From positions 62,001 through 126,000 of the forward strand of contig JANYGK010000035.1 in the NCBI GenBank assembly GCA_025362395.1: a stretch of DNA of 64,000 nt, written 5' to 3'. This document shows positions 34,229 through 42,169 of this stretch, one piece after another. The position numbers were made by a program, and so were the translations under genes. The notes beneath the pieces were generated by a model that did not search any database, was not told where the DNA came from, and was given only the letters and a program-made list of their open reading frames with translations. Each line of letters begins with the position of its first letter. Positions within the stretch are counted from its first letter, which is position 1. The DNA comes from Bacteroidota bacterium. GTDB lineage: Bacteria > Bacteroidota > Bacteroidia > B-17B0 > Aurantibacillaceae.

Positions 34229-36064
34229 TTGAATTCTACAGATCAAATCATACAACGTAAACCGCTTTTCTTCTATATACTTTTGCTAAGTATGTTGGTT
34301 GTATTAGTTTATGTAAAGTTGTTTTCGGCCGGTTTTATAAGTTGGGATGATGCCGATGTTTTACTGAATAATAAAGCAGTTCATCAATTTAATGTAAAAG
34401 CATTTTTCACAAATTATTATGTCGGAAATTACGCACCGGTTACCATGATGGGATTTGGTGTCGACTGGCTTTTATTTCATGGCAACGCCGCGGGACATCA
34501 CGCGGTTAGTATCGTTTTTCATATTGTTAACGGGTTGTTAGTTTACTATTTATCTAACCTTGTATTAAAAGATAAATTAAAAGCAATTTTATGTACCGTT
34601 ATTTTTTGTTTTCATCCGCTCCAAGTAGAAACAGTAGCATGGGTTGCCGCTAAAAATAATTTAATGTATAGCCGGTTCTTTTTAGTGGGTTTAATTTTTT
34701 ATACCAAATATCTTATTGAGGACTTAAAAAAATATTATGTTTGGGCTTTGTCTTTCTTTGTTATATCCGTATTATGTAAGCCTTCCGCTATTTGCTTTCC
34801 TCTATGTTTAGTGCTTTTGGATTATGTTGTGAAAGAAAAGCTAACAATAAGATTGCTCCTGATCAATAAAATTCCTTTTGCAATTATTTCCCTGATATTA
34901 GGATTAGTAACCATTTATACACGAACAGAAGATAAATTTATTAATCAAAACCATGCGTATGCCATTCATGAACGTATTGGCTACGCAGGTTACGCGGTAT
35001 TGCAATACTTTTATAAATTTTTTATCCCTGTTAACCTATCGGTCATTTATCCTTATCCTCAAAATAAAACCCTAAGCATTAGCATCGGGTATGCTGTTAT
35101 AGCGGTGTTTATTTTTGCAGGCTACAAATTATATAAATCGAAGCATAAACTTGTGTTATTCGGCTTGTTATTCTTTATAGTTAACCTGTTATTAGTATTG
35201 CAGTTTTTGCCTTTCGGGGAGGTGCTAACTGCCGACCGTTATATGTATTTGCCTATTCTTGGGCTGTCATGGGCCATAGCGGCTTTAATCCCTTTAAAAG
35301 AAAAACAATTAAATTACATTTCATTAAGCTTATTAATAATATTAAGTTCCGTTACTTTTTTAAGAACAAGTGTTTGGAAAAACAGCGTAGGATTATACAG
35401 CGATATCCTTAAAAAATACCCGCATTCGTTTGTCGCCTTAAATAGTTTAGGCGCTGAATATATGCTCACTAATAATTATGATTTATCGCTGCGTTATTTA
35501 AATGCTGCTATTAATGAAAACACACACTATTACAAGGGTTATTATAACCGCGGTTTATTGTATGCGCAAACCAACCGAATGCAGGATGCCCTAAACGATT
35601 TTAATAAAGCAATTGCATTAAAGCAGTACTCAAAAGCTTATGTAGCAAGGGCAAACGTATATTATATCTTAAAAGATTTTCCTAAAGCTATAAGCGATGC
35701 TAAAATTGTATTGCAAAAGGATCCTGATAACATTAAAGCAAATTACGTGCTAGCAACGAGTTACGATGATTTGAATGAATTAGATAAAGCCTTAATGTAT
35801 TACAACACCGTTATTAAAACGACAGATGATAATCCCGGGTACTTCTTAAGACGTGCTATTCTATACGGTAAAAAACAACAATTTAATGATTGTTTAAATG
35901 ATTTAAATATATGCACAATATTAGATGAAAACTTTGCGGAAGCTTATTATTGGAAAGGCGTTGCTAAAGTTAATATGAATCAAAACCCTTGTAATGATCT
36001 AAAAAAAGCGGTAGACCTTGGTTTCCGGTCTGCCGCTTCTTCTTTAAAAAATTATTGTCATTAA
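34229..36064 (+). CDS. TMTC-like polytopic membrane protein with C-terminal TPRs
   Basis: 611 residues. About ten transmembrane helices in the first 390 residues, then about six TPR motifs (405-600; YYKGYYNRGLLYAQTNRMQD and others). The first loop has GFISWDDADVLLNNKAV, a DD motif like that of GT-C O-mannosyltransferases, and HPLQVETVAWVAAKNNLMYS resembles the HPVHTEAVAxxVGRAD signature of TMTC proteins. It likely transfers sugar from a lipid donor in the periplasm. The start is TTG at 34229; the next ATG (34292) would cut the first helix. It is divergent from the GT2-GT9-SDR operon, consistent with glycan work. Confidence 0.82.
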   Translation: MNSTDQIIQRKPLFFYILLLSMLVVLVYVKLFSAGFISWDDADVLLNNKAVHQFNVKAFFTNYYVGNYAPVTMMGFGVDWLLFHGNAAGHHAVSIVFHIVNGLLVYYLSNLVLKDKLKAILCTVIFCFHPLQVETVAWVAAKNNLMYSRFFLVGLIFYTKYLIEDLKKYYVWALSFFVISVLCKPSAICFPLCLVLLDYVVKEKLTIRLLLINKIPFAIISLILGLVTIYTRTEDKFINQNHAYAIHERIGYAGYAVLQYFYKFFIPVNLSVIYPYPQNKTLSISIGYAVIAVFIFAGYKLYKSKHKLVLFGLLFFIVNLLLVLQFLPFGEVLTADRYMYLPILGLSWAIAALIPLKEKQLNYISLSLLIILSSVTFLRTSVWKNSVGLYSDILKKYPHSFVALNSLGAEYMLTNNYDLSLRYLNAAINENTHYYKGYYNRGLLYAQTNRMQDALNDFNKAIALKQYSKAYVARANVYYILKDFPKAISDAKIVLQKDPDNIKANYVLATSYDDLNELDKALMYYNTVIKTTDDNPGYFLRRAILYGKKQQFNDCLNDLNICTILDENFAEAYYWKGVAKVNMNQNPCNDLKKAVDLGFRSAASSLKNYCH

Positions 36065-36065
36065 C

Positions 36066-36587
36066 CTATTGGCCGGCTTTTTTCTTTTTATTATCCATGC
36101 TGTGTCCTGCAGCAGCGCCTATGCCTGAACCTGCAGCACCGCCTATTAAACCGCCTACAATAGCGCCTTCACCTTTTTTGCCGTCAATTAAAGCCCCTGT
36201 TACTGCTCCTGTTACAATACCTGCGCCTGTGCCTATTAAAGCACCTTTAGTAGTATTGCTCATGCCTTTTTTCTTAGCTTCAGTCGGTTGAGTTGTACTA
36301 ACAGCGGTATTATTAGTTGTATGGTGAGAGTGAGTTGTGGCTATTTTTGTATGTTGTGCTTCAACGGCCGCCACAGAGTCGGCAGTTAACCGGTTAATTC
36401 TGTTTGCCGTTTGAACACGGTTTACCGAATCAATAGTTTGTTGTTTAGCGAGTTGAATTTCTGATTGCACATCGGTTTGGGGCTGAGTGTTCGTATTCGT
36501 TTGAGAAGTACCCGGTTGATTAGCGGATCCTGAGCACGCAGCGATAATTACCGCGGTTAGAATCGATATTGGAATTAATGGTTTCAT
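36066..36587 (-). CDS. glycine-zipper lipoprotein
   Basis: 173 residues. Lipoprotein signal peptide ending ILTAVIIAACSGSANQ (Cys18). A linker rich in Thr/Gln/Asn is followed by a Gly-zipper segment at about 108-160: GALIGTGAGIVTGAVTGALI and GEGAIVGGLIGGAAGSGIGA, with a basic tail. Glycine-zipper 2TM-like proteins sit in the outer membrane. The gene converges on the TMTC-like gene with one base between stops. Confidence 0.82.
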   Translation of the reverse strand: MKPLIPISILTAVIIAACSGSANQPGTSQTNTNTQPQTDVQSEIQLAKQQTIDSVNRVQTANRINRLTADSVAAVEAQHTKIATTHSHHTTNNTAVSTTQPTEAKKKGMSNTTKGALIGTGAGIVTGAVTGALIDGKKGEGAIVGGLIGGAAGSGIGAAAGHSMDNKKKKAGQ

Positions 36588-36705
36588 ATTATCTAATTTA
36601 ATTTTTATACAATGAATCGAAATTCAATGCCAAAATAATACAATGGTTAAAGGTAGAATTATGAAGGAATAAAGAGTATTAATGAGAAAAAATATACCCA
36701 AGAAA

Positions 36706-36858
36706 TTAGTTTTTCTTACCCGGGCATTTTTTACAACGTTCGCCTTTTTTAAATTTTTTACAGCAATCTTTGTTTTTCTTGCAGCAATCCATAAAAGGCA
36801 ATAACGGGCAGTTGAGGTTTAGTTTAAATGAAATATCAAAAGGGAGGTCTTCCGTCAT
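36706..36858 (-). CDS. 50-residue Cys/Lys-rich small protein
   Basis: Short frame MTEDLPFDISFKLNLNCPLL, then PFMDCCKKNKDCCKKFKKGE and RCKKCPGKKN. Seven Cys in two CC pairs and a CxxC (17, 25, 26, 32, 33, 42, 45), and 14 Lys. Nothing else fills this gap. The pattern CCKKxKKGxRCKKCP is one I associate with uncharacterised small proteins in Bacteroidota. It may bind a metal or nucleic acid. No terminator or clear promoter was found. Confidence 0.65.
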   Translation of the reverse strand: MTEDLPFDISFKLNLNCPLLPFMDCCKKNKDCCKKFKKGERCKKCPGKKN

Positions 36859-37016
36859 TTTGTAAATTTCAAACATTTAGTATTTTACAACAATACCTCA
36901 AATAGGGTACTGAGCCTGTATGAGGTTTAAGATCAACTCTGTGTTTTACAATTTGACATTAAACATTCTCATCAAAAAGACTGTTATATTTACAACACTA
37001 ATTTAAATCATCTAAA

Positions 37017-38096
37017 GTGACTATCACACCTCTCAACGAATGGATTACAGCTAAAAATGAGCCGCTTATTATAGCCGGCCCGTGTGGCGCTGAGTCTGAA
37101 GAACAGGTATTGCAAACTGCAAAGCAGCTTTCGGAAATACCCCGGGTAAAATTATTCAGGGCAGGGATTTGGAAGCCTCGCACAAGGCCAAATTCGTTTG
37201 AAGGAGTAGGTGAGCCCGGGCTCGAATGGCTCAAAAGAGTTCAGAAAGAATACGGTTTAAAAACAACGGTTGAAGTAGCCAATGCGCACCATACAGAATT
37301 AGCCTTGAAGCATGGAGTGGATGTATTGTGGATTGGGGCAAGGACTACCGTTAATCCCTTTAGCGTTCAGGAAATTGCCGATGTTTTAAAAGGCGTTGAC
37401 ATTCCTGTATTTATTAAAAATCCGGTGCATGCCGATCTTCAATTATGGCTCGGCGGTATTGAACGTATTTCAAATGCCGGTATTGTGAAGCTTGCGGCTA
37501 TCCACAGAGGCTTTCATTACCCCGGTAAAAGTAAATACCGAAACAAACCTTTATGGGAAATTGCTATTGAACTGAAAACTATTTTACCTAATCTTCCTAT
37601 TATTTGTGATCCCAGCCATATAAGCGGTAACAGGGAACTGATTCCGCATGTGGCGCAAAAGGCTTTAGATTTGGGGATGAACGGGTTAATGATAGAGTCA
37701 CACATTGATCCTTCGGCAGCATTAAGCGATGCTCAGCAACAGCTCACACCAAGTGCTTTAAAAGAGCTGCTGGAAAATTTAGTTTACCGTCAGGCTTCTC
37801 CTAAAAACCCGGAATGCAATGATACCTTGGAGCAATTCAGAAATATAGTAGATGAGATCGATGATGAATTGATGAATGTTTTGAAGAAAAGGATGATGGT
37901 AATGGAGCAAATGGGTGACTATAAAAAAGAGCAGCACATTACTATTTTTCAATTGGAACGCTGGCAGGAAATTTTACGCACCCGCTCGCAATGGGCTGAA
38001 AAAATAGGACTTCCGAGAGCATTTGTAGAAAAAATGTGTTTGCTGTTACACGAGGAATCCATTAGGGTGCAGACTGATATTATGAATAAAAAATAA
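37017..38096 (+). CDS. bifunctional DAHP synthase / chorismate mutase (AroA-AroQ type)
   Basis: 359 residues. The N-terminal type I-beta DAHP synthase (about 1-255) carries PLIIAGPCGAESEEQVLQTA, KLFRAGIWKPRTRPNSFEG, DVLWIGARTTVNPFSVQEIA and IICDPSHISGNRELIPHVAQ, and makes the first shikimate-pathway intermediate from PEP and erythrose-4-phosphate. The C-terminal AroQ-type chorismate mutase (about 268-359) has FRNIVDEIDDELMNVLKKRM. The fusion is common in Bacteroidota; the mutase part also allows feedback control. The start codon is GTG. A TATATTTA sequence lies about 25-35 bases upstream. Confidence 0.95.
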   Translation: MTITPLNEWITAKNEPLIIAGPCGAESEEQVLQTAKQLSEIPRVKLFRAGIWKPRTRPNSFEGVGEPGLEWLKRVQKEYGLKTTVEVANAHHTELALKHGVDVLWIGARTTVNPFSVQEIADVLKGVDIPVFIKNPVHADLQLWLGGIERISNAGIVKLAAIHRGFHYPGKSKYRNKPLWEIAIELKTILPNLPIICDPSHISGNRELIPHVAQKALDLGMNGLMIESHIDPSAALSDAQQQLTPSALKELLENLVYRQASPKNPECNDTLEQFRNIVDEIDDELMNVLKKRMMVMEQMGDYKKEQHITIFQLERWQEILRTRSQWAEKIGLPRAFVEKMCLLLHEESIRVQTDIMNKK

Positions 38097-38100
38097 AGGC

Positions 38101-39746
38101 TTAGCGGTTTAAATACTTCAAGGCTCTTTTATTTCCCAGCTCGTACGCCTTTTTAAGCAACGGTAAGCCAAACTCTTTTTGATTTGAATTATAATAATAC
38201 AATCCAAGGTTAAACACCACATCCGCATTACTGGGACTAATCGCGTAAGCTCTTTTAAAATAACCGGCTGCTTTTTCAATATCATGTTTTTGCATGTAGG
38301 CAATGCCGGCGTTGTTTAGGGCCTCCGTGTAGTTTTTGTTTATAGCAACAGCTTTTTTAAAATAAAATATCGCAAGGTCCGTTTGCCCTGTATTTGCTAA
38401 CGCCCAGCCATAATTATTTAAATAAAAGGCGTTTGTACTGTCTGTTTTAACCGCTGCTTTTAGTAGCTCACTTGCCTTAAAAAAGTTTGAATTTACATTA
38501 TAATAATAACCCAGGTTATTTAAGGCGATTGGATTTCCCGGATCTGTTTTTAATTCTGCTTCAAATAAAGTTTTAGAATTTTTCCAGGCACTGCTTCTCT
38601 TAAAAGTAAGCATGGTAAACATTAGTGTTAATACTATTAAAGTATACTTATAAACCGGTGCTTTAATAGTACTATTCTGCAACAATATGTACACTATGCT
38701 TACGGGGAATATAACGGAAACATACACATAACGTTCGCTTACATAAGAGTGCGTGTTAGAATAGATCTGGAGTACAGGTACTAAAAACACCATCCAAGCG
38801 AAAAATAAATAACCGGGTAATTTGTTTTTTTTGATAAATGTTTGATAAACTATTAAAGCCGTTATTAGAGACCCTGCATAGGCAAAAAACCGTATATCCG
38901 AATCAACCAACAATTTGTGTTCTGCAGGGAATAAATGAAACAATTGCTGGTTAAAAGGAATAAACGGCTTTATAAAATAATATCCTATCTCTGAAAAAAC
39001 TAATACGGTTTTTTGTAGAATGTTATAATGATTAATGTTTGCCTTTATAGGGCCAATACTGCTAAGCGAATAAACAGACATAAAAGCGGAAGCTGCTGAA
39101 ATGAGATAAAAAGGAATAAGCGGTAAGTGATCTTTCCACTTCAGTTTTTGTTGAGTATAAATACTGTAAATTGAAAACAGCATCGGTAAGCTCACCGCCA
39201 TTGGCTTACTTAAACAGGAAAGCGTAAATAAAATGAAACTCCATAATACATATTTTATTTGACGATACTTTACAAAATTTAAAAACTGAATAGTAGCCAA
39301 AAAATAAACAGGCAGTACAATACATCCTTGCGTTCCGTGATCCAGCATACACTTTCGGTAATCAACGGATTTAAAGCAAAAAATAATAAGATGAAATAGA
39401 TAAGATAATTGCTTTTTAAATTAAGTTTTAACAAAATAGTAAATAGCAACAACGCGTTTAATATATGAAGCAGAAGGTTAACGCTGTGCGATACTTTCGC
39501 GCTTTCACCAAAAAAAGCATGCTCTATTAAATAACTGAAAACCGTAAGCGGAACATAAAGATCCGTTGTTTTTCCGAAAAAAATGTGTTTAACATTTTCA
39601 AAAGAAAAACTTCTGATGTATGGGTTATTTAAAATGTATTCAGGATCATCATAGTTAACGAAATCTGCTTTAAATACGGGGAAGAACGCAATAACGCAAA
39701 GTACTATAACGGCTATTCGTATATTTTGCCTGAGCTTTGCATCCAC
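38101..39746 (-). pseudogene. frameshifted TMTC-like membrane/TPR gene
   Basis: Two overlapping frames form one gene homologous to the intact one at 34229. The upstream part (39746-39279, 155 residues) has FVNYDDPEYILNNPYI, SVNLLLHILNALLLF and NPLITESVCWITERKDVLYC. It stops after FIFWLLFSF. The downstream frame carries on (FLNFVKYRQIKYVLWSFILF, LSCLSKPMAVSLPM) through further helices and about four TPRs to 38101. The switch fits loss of one T in the run ATTTTTTGG (minus strand, near 39300): with seven T the frame is open, giving about 547 residues. It may be a true lesion, phase variation or a sequencing error. It abuts the acetyltransferase gene by one base. Confidence 0.8.
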
Positions 39747-39747
39747 T

Positions 39748-40245
39748 TTATAAAACGCGTTTCCCTAAAATAATTAATCCTCTTTCGGCATCTACCATAT
39801 TAGCTATTTTTGGAAGGTGCGCCCATTTTTCGAAACCCATTTTGTAAAATAATTTCAAGCTTGGTTCATTATGGTCAAAAATAAAACCCAGTAAGGTTTT
39901 AATATTTAATCCGGGACATACTTCAAATGCTTTTTCAAGACAAATTTTACCTAAGCCTTTTCCTCTTGCTTTTTCTTCCAGGTAAATGCTCACTTCAACT
40001 GTTCCATCATAAGCAGGCCTGCCGTAAAAGGAATTAAAACTCATCCACCCGGCATAGTCGTTATTAATTAAAACAAGCCATAAAGGCCTGCGACTTGACG
40101 AATGCGCGTCGAACCAAGACTGTTTGCTTTCAACGGTAACAGGCTCTAAATCGGCAGTGACAAGGCGCGAAGCAACTGTTGAATTATAAGTGCCAACTAT
40201 TTTAGTAAGGTCTTTCTGCTCAGCGTGTATAAATTTTACATTCAT
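39748..40245 (-). CDS. GNAT N-acetyltransferase, phosphinothricin acetyltransferase-like
   Basis: 165 residues. Acetyl-CoA motif A at about 88-105: VSIYLEEKARGKGLGKICLE (R/QxxGxG/A is RGKGLG), preceded by YAGWMSFNSFYGRPAYDGTV, and followed by LGFIFDHNEPSLKLFYKMGF, the classic Pat/YncA pattern. Likely acetylates a small amine or amino-acid analogue. It is immediately upstream of the frameshifted TMTC-like gene and has a heptanucleotide repeat array just in front of its start. Confidence 0.9.
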   Translation of the reverse strand: MNVKFIHAEQKDLTKIVGTYNSTVASRLVTADLEPVTVESKQSWFDAHSSSRRPLWLVLINNDYAGWMSFNSFYGRPAYDGTVEVSIYLEEKARGKGLGKICLEKAFEVCPGLNIKTLLGFIFDHNEPSLKLFYKMGFEKWAHLPKIANMVDAERGLIILGKRVL

Positions 40246-40263
40246 TTAATAGTTATATTTTTC

Positions 40264-40305
40264 TCTTATCTCTTATCTCTTATCTCTTATCTCCTATCTC
40301 CTGTC
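40264..40305. repeat. heptanucleotide tandem repeat (TCTTATC)n
   Basis: Four perfect TCTTATC units (40264-40291), then TCCTATC and TCCTGTC; the pyrimidine-rich drift continues to about 40340. It lies 18 bases upstream of the acetyltransferase ATG, in the likely promoter/leader region (GATAAGA on the sense strand). Confidence 0.9.
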
Positions 40306-40343
40306 TCTGCTATCTTTTCTGTCTCTGCTGTCTCTTTTGTACC

Positions 40344-41141
40344 TTACTTAAAGCAGGCTCTTAAAAACTTTTTTAAAGCTGCATTACTTGCAATAGGGCT
40401 TTCCAAAAAACCCATGTGGGCATCATGTTCAAGGTATAAGATGTGTTTATTTTTTATCATTTCCGATTGCTCCAATAATTGAGCGGAGGGCAATGATGTA
40501 TCATGTTCGCCAATAACCATCATTACCGGGTAATGCACCATTCCTAAAATCAGGTCGCGGTTTGGCCTGTCTTTCATGCCCTCCAACGAGGCTATAATGG
40601 CTTGCTTCGATACTTTTGATGCTATCTTTTGCGCAAAAGCAATTTCTTCTTTCAAATATTTTTTATTTTTTTCTGCAAATAAATTCTTAATAACCTCCGA
40701 CGTAAAAATTGTATGATTTGCTTTTACCACTTTTACAGAGCGTGTTCTGTCCCTCTTTTTTTCAGAATTATCATCATAAGCGGTAGAATGATAAAGGCAT
40801 AACCCTTTTAAATTGTCGGGGAACATATCAGCAAATGCCAGTCCTGTATAGCCTCCCATGCTATGCCCTATGATCACGTATTTTTTTAGCCGTAAATGAT
40901 CCATTACCGCTTTTACGCATTTAGCATTCAGCTCCATAGTATGTATGTAGCCAAAACAATCGGAGCCGCCATGCCCCGGTAAATCAATGGCAATAACACG
41001 GTACTGTTTTGAAAGAGACCCAATAGCGTTTTCCCATATTTGCGCTGAGCCTAAAAAGCCGTGCAACATCACAACCGCGCGGCCTTTGCCGGTATCTGAA
41101 AAAGTAATGGTCCCTTTTTTAAACTGTGTTGATCTAAGCAT
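40344..41141 (-). CDS. alpha/beta hydrolase
   Basis: 265 residues, complete alpha/beta hydrolase. HGFLGSAQIWE oxyanion part (about 28-38), IAIDLPGHGGSDCFG, nucleophile Ser in IGHSMGGYTGLAFADM (about 90-105), an acid Asp in IGEHDTSLP, and His in EHDAHMGFLES (about 245). Substrate unknown; the pattern is MenH/esterase-like. The stop is separated from the acetyltransferase gene by the heptamer repeat; the DnaJ-like gene lies five bases upstream, so it is probably co-transcribed. Confidence 0.9.
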   Translation of the reverse strand: MLRSTQFKKGTITFSDTGKGRAVVMLHGFLGSAQIWENAIGSLSKQYRVIAIDLPGHGGSDCFGYIHTMELNAKCVKAVMDHLRLKKYVIIGHSMGGYTGLAFADMFPDNLKGLCLYHSTAYDDNSEKKRDRTRSVKVVKANHTIFTSEVIKNLFAEKNKKYLKEEIAFAQKIASKVSKQAIIASLEGMKDRPNRDLILGMVHYPVMMVIGEHDTSLPSAQLLEQSEMIKNKHILYLEHDAHMGFLESPIASNAALKKFLRACFK

Positions 41142-41146
41142 TCCTT

Positions 41147-42109
41147 TTACTTTTCAAAAAAATCGGTTTCGTTGCCGATGTATTTTTTTATTTTGGAACC
41201 GGTTTTAATAATGTCCAATACCTCGGTTTCCACAACATCGGCAGGGGTAAACAATATAGGTGTTTTTTGCCTGTTTTGATATTGTGCAATACTATCAAAT
41301 GCACCGATCACTTGTTTATTCAGTAAAAATTTAGTTTCATTCCAGTTTTTTCCAAGCATGCATTTCCAATACACTCCTGTACCCGGAAGTTTATAAAACT
41401 CAACAGAATAGGACGCTTGAAGGTAGGCATGTTGCAAATAGCTGTTTGTTTTTTTGTCTAACACCACAATAACCGCATCGTAAACGCTTGTATTATTTAT
41501 TTTAATAGCGTTAGGTGTATCAAAGGTTTTTATTCCGCCAAAATAACCGGTATAGGGCTTTTCACCGTTAGGCAATCGTGAAGCGACGGTAACGGCCGGT
41601 GGCAAAGCTTTTGCAGGTTCTATAACAACTTTTTTAGGATGTAGTAGAATAGTTTTAGGCGTTTCCGTAAACAAGTAAACTATAAGCATTAAAAGAGCTA
41701 CGGCAATAGGTGTGGCAAATAAAATATATTTATAATCGCTGTGTGCTTTTGCAGGCGGTGTGTGATGCCGAGCCCTTTCCTGTTGTTTTGCTTTGTAATG
41801 TTTTTCGTAATACTGCCGGCGTTGTAATTCTTCTTCCGTAAAAGTCCATTCCTTTTGGTTTTTGCGCTTTGTGTGCTGTGTCTTTACAGGAATCGCATAC
41901 AGTTCGCCTCTCTGGTCATACCTTTTTCTCGAAGAAGGATGAATAAGCGTGTTATAAGCCTTTAAAACATTTTGAAAAACATGCTTTGCATCGGGGTTAT
42001 TAGGGTTTTTATCGGGATGATAGATCTTTGCCAACCGGCGGAAAGCCGCTTTTATTTCTACGTCGTTAGCGGTTTTAGGTACGCCAAGTATCGAGTAATA
42101 GTCAGACAT
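41147..42109 (-). CDS. DnaJ-domain membrane protein
   Basis: 320 residues. N-terminal J domain (about 1-65; MSDYYSILGVPKTANDVEIK, HPD in YHPDKNPNNPDA, YDQRGELYAI), a basic/Gln-rich linker, one transmembrane helix (about 128-148, ILFATPIAVALLMLIVYLF), then a roughly 170-residue extracytoplasmic domain of unknown type. The J domain is on the cytoplasmic side, so it could bring DnaK to the membrane. It differs from DnaJ in lacking G/F and zinc-finger regions. The upstream sequence AGATATTTGATAGATG is near-consensus, again with almost no leader. Confidence 0.85.
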   Translation of the reverse strand: MSDYYSILGVPKTANDVEIKAAFRRLAKIYHPDKNPNNPDAKHVFQNVLKAYNTLIHPSSRKRYDQRGELYAIPVKTQHTKRKNQKEWTFTEEELQRRQYYEKHYKAKQQERARHHTPPAKAHSDYKYILFATPIAVALLMLIVYLFTETPKTILLHPKKVVIEPAKALPPAVTVASRLPNGEKPYTGYFGGIKTFDTPNAIKINNTSVYDAVIVVLDKKTNSYLQHAYLQASYSVEFYKLPGTGVYWKCMLGKNWNETKFLLNKQVIGAFDSIAQYQNRQKTPILFTPADVVETEVLDIIKTGSKIKKYIGNETDFFEK

Positions 42110-42169
42110 CTATCAAATATCTTTATGAAATTTTAATAAAGCCGGTAAAACCATAAAGCGGACGTTACA

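Noticed and set aside
39279-39348. Programmed -1 ribosomal frameshift in the TMTC-like gene
   Set aside because: The T run does not form a canonical X XXY YYZ site in frame and no downstream stimulatory structure is apparent; lesion, slippage or sequencing error are simpler.
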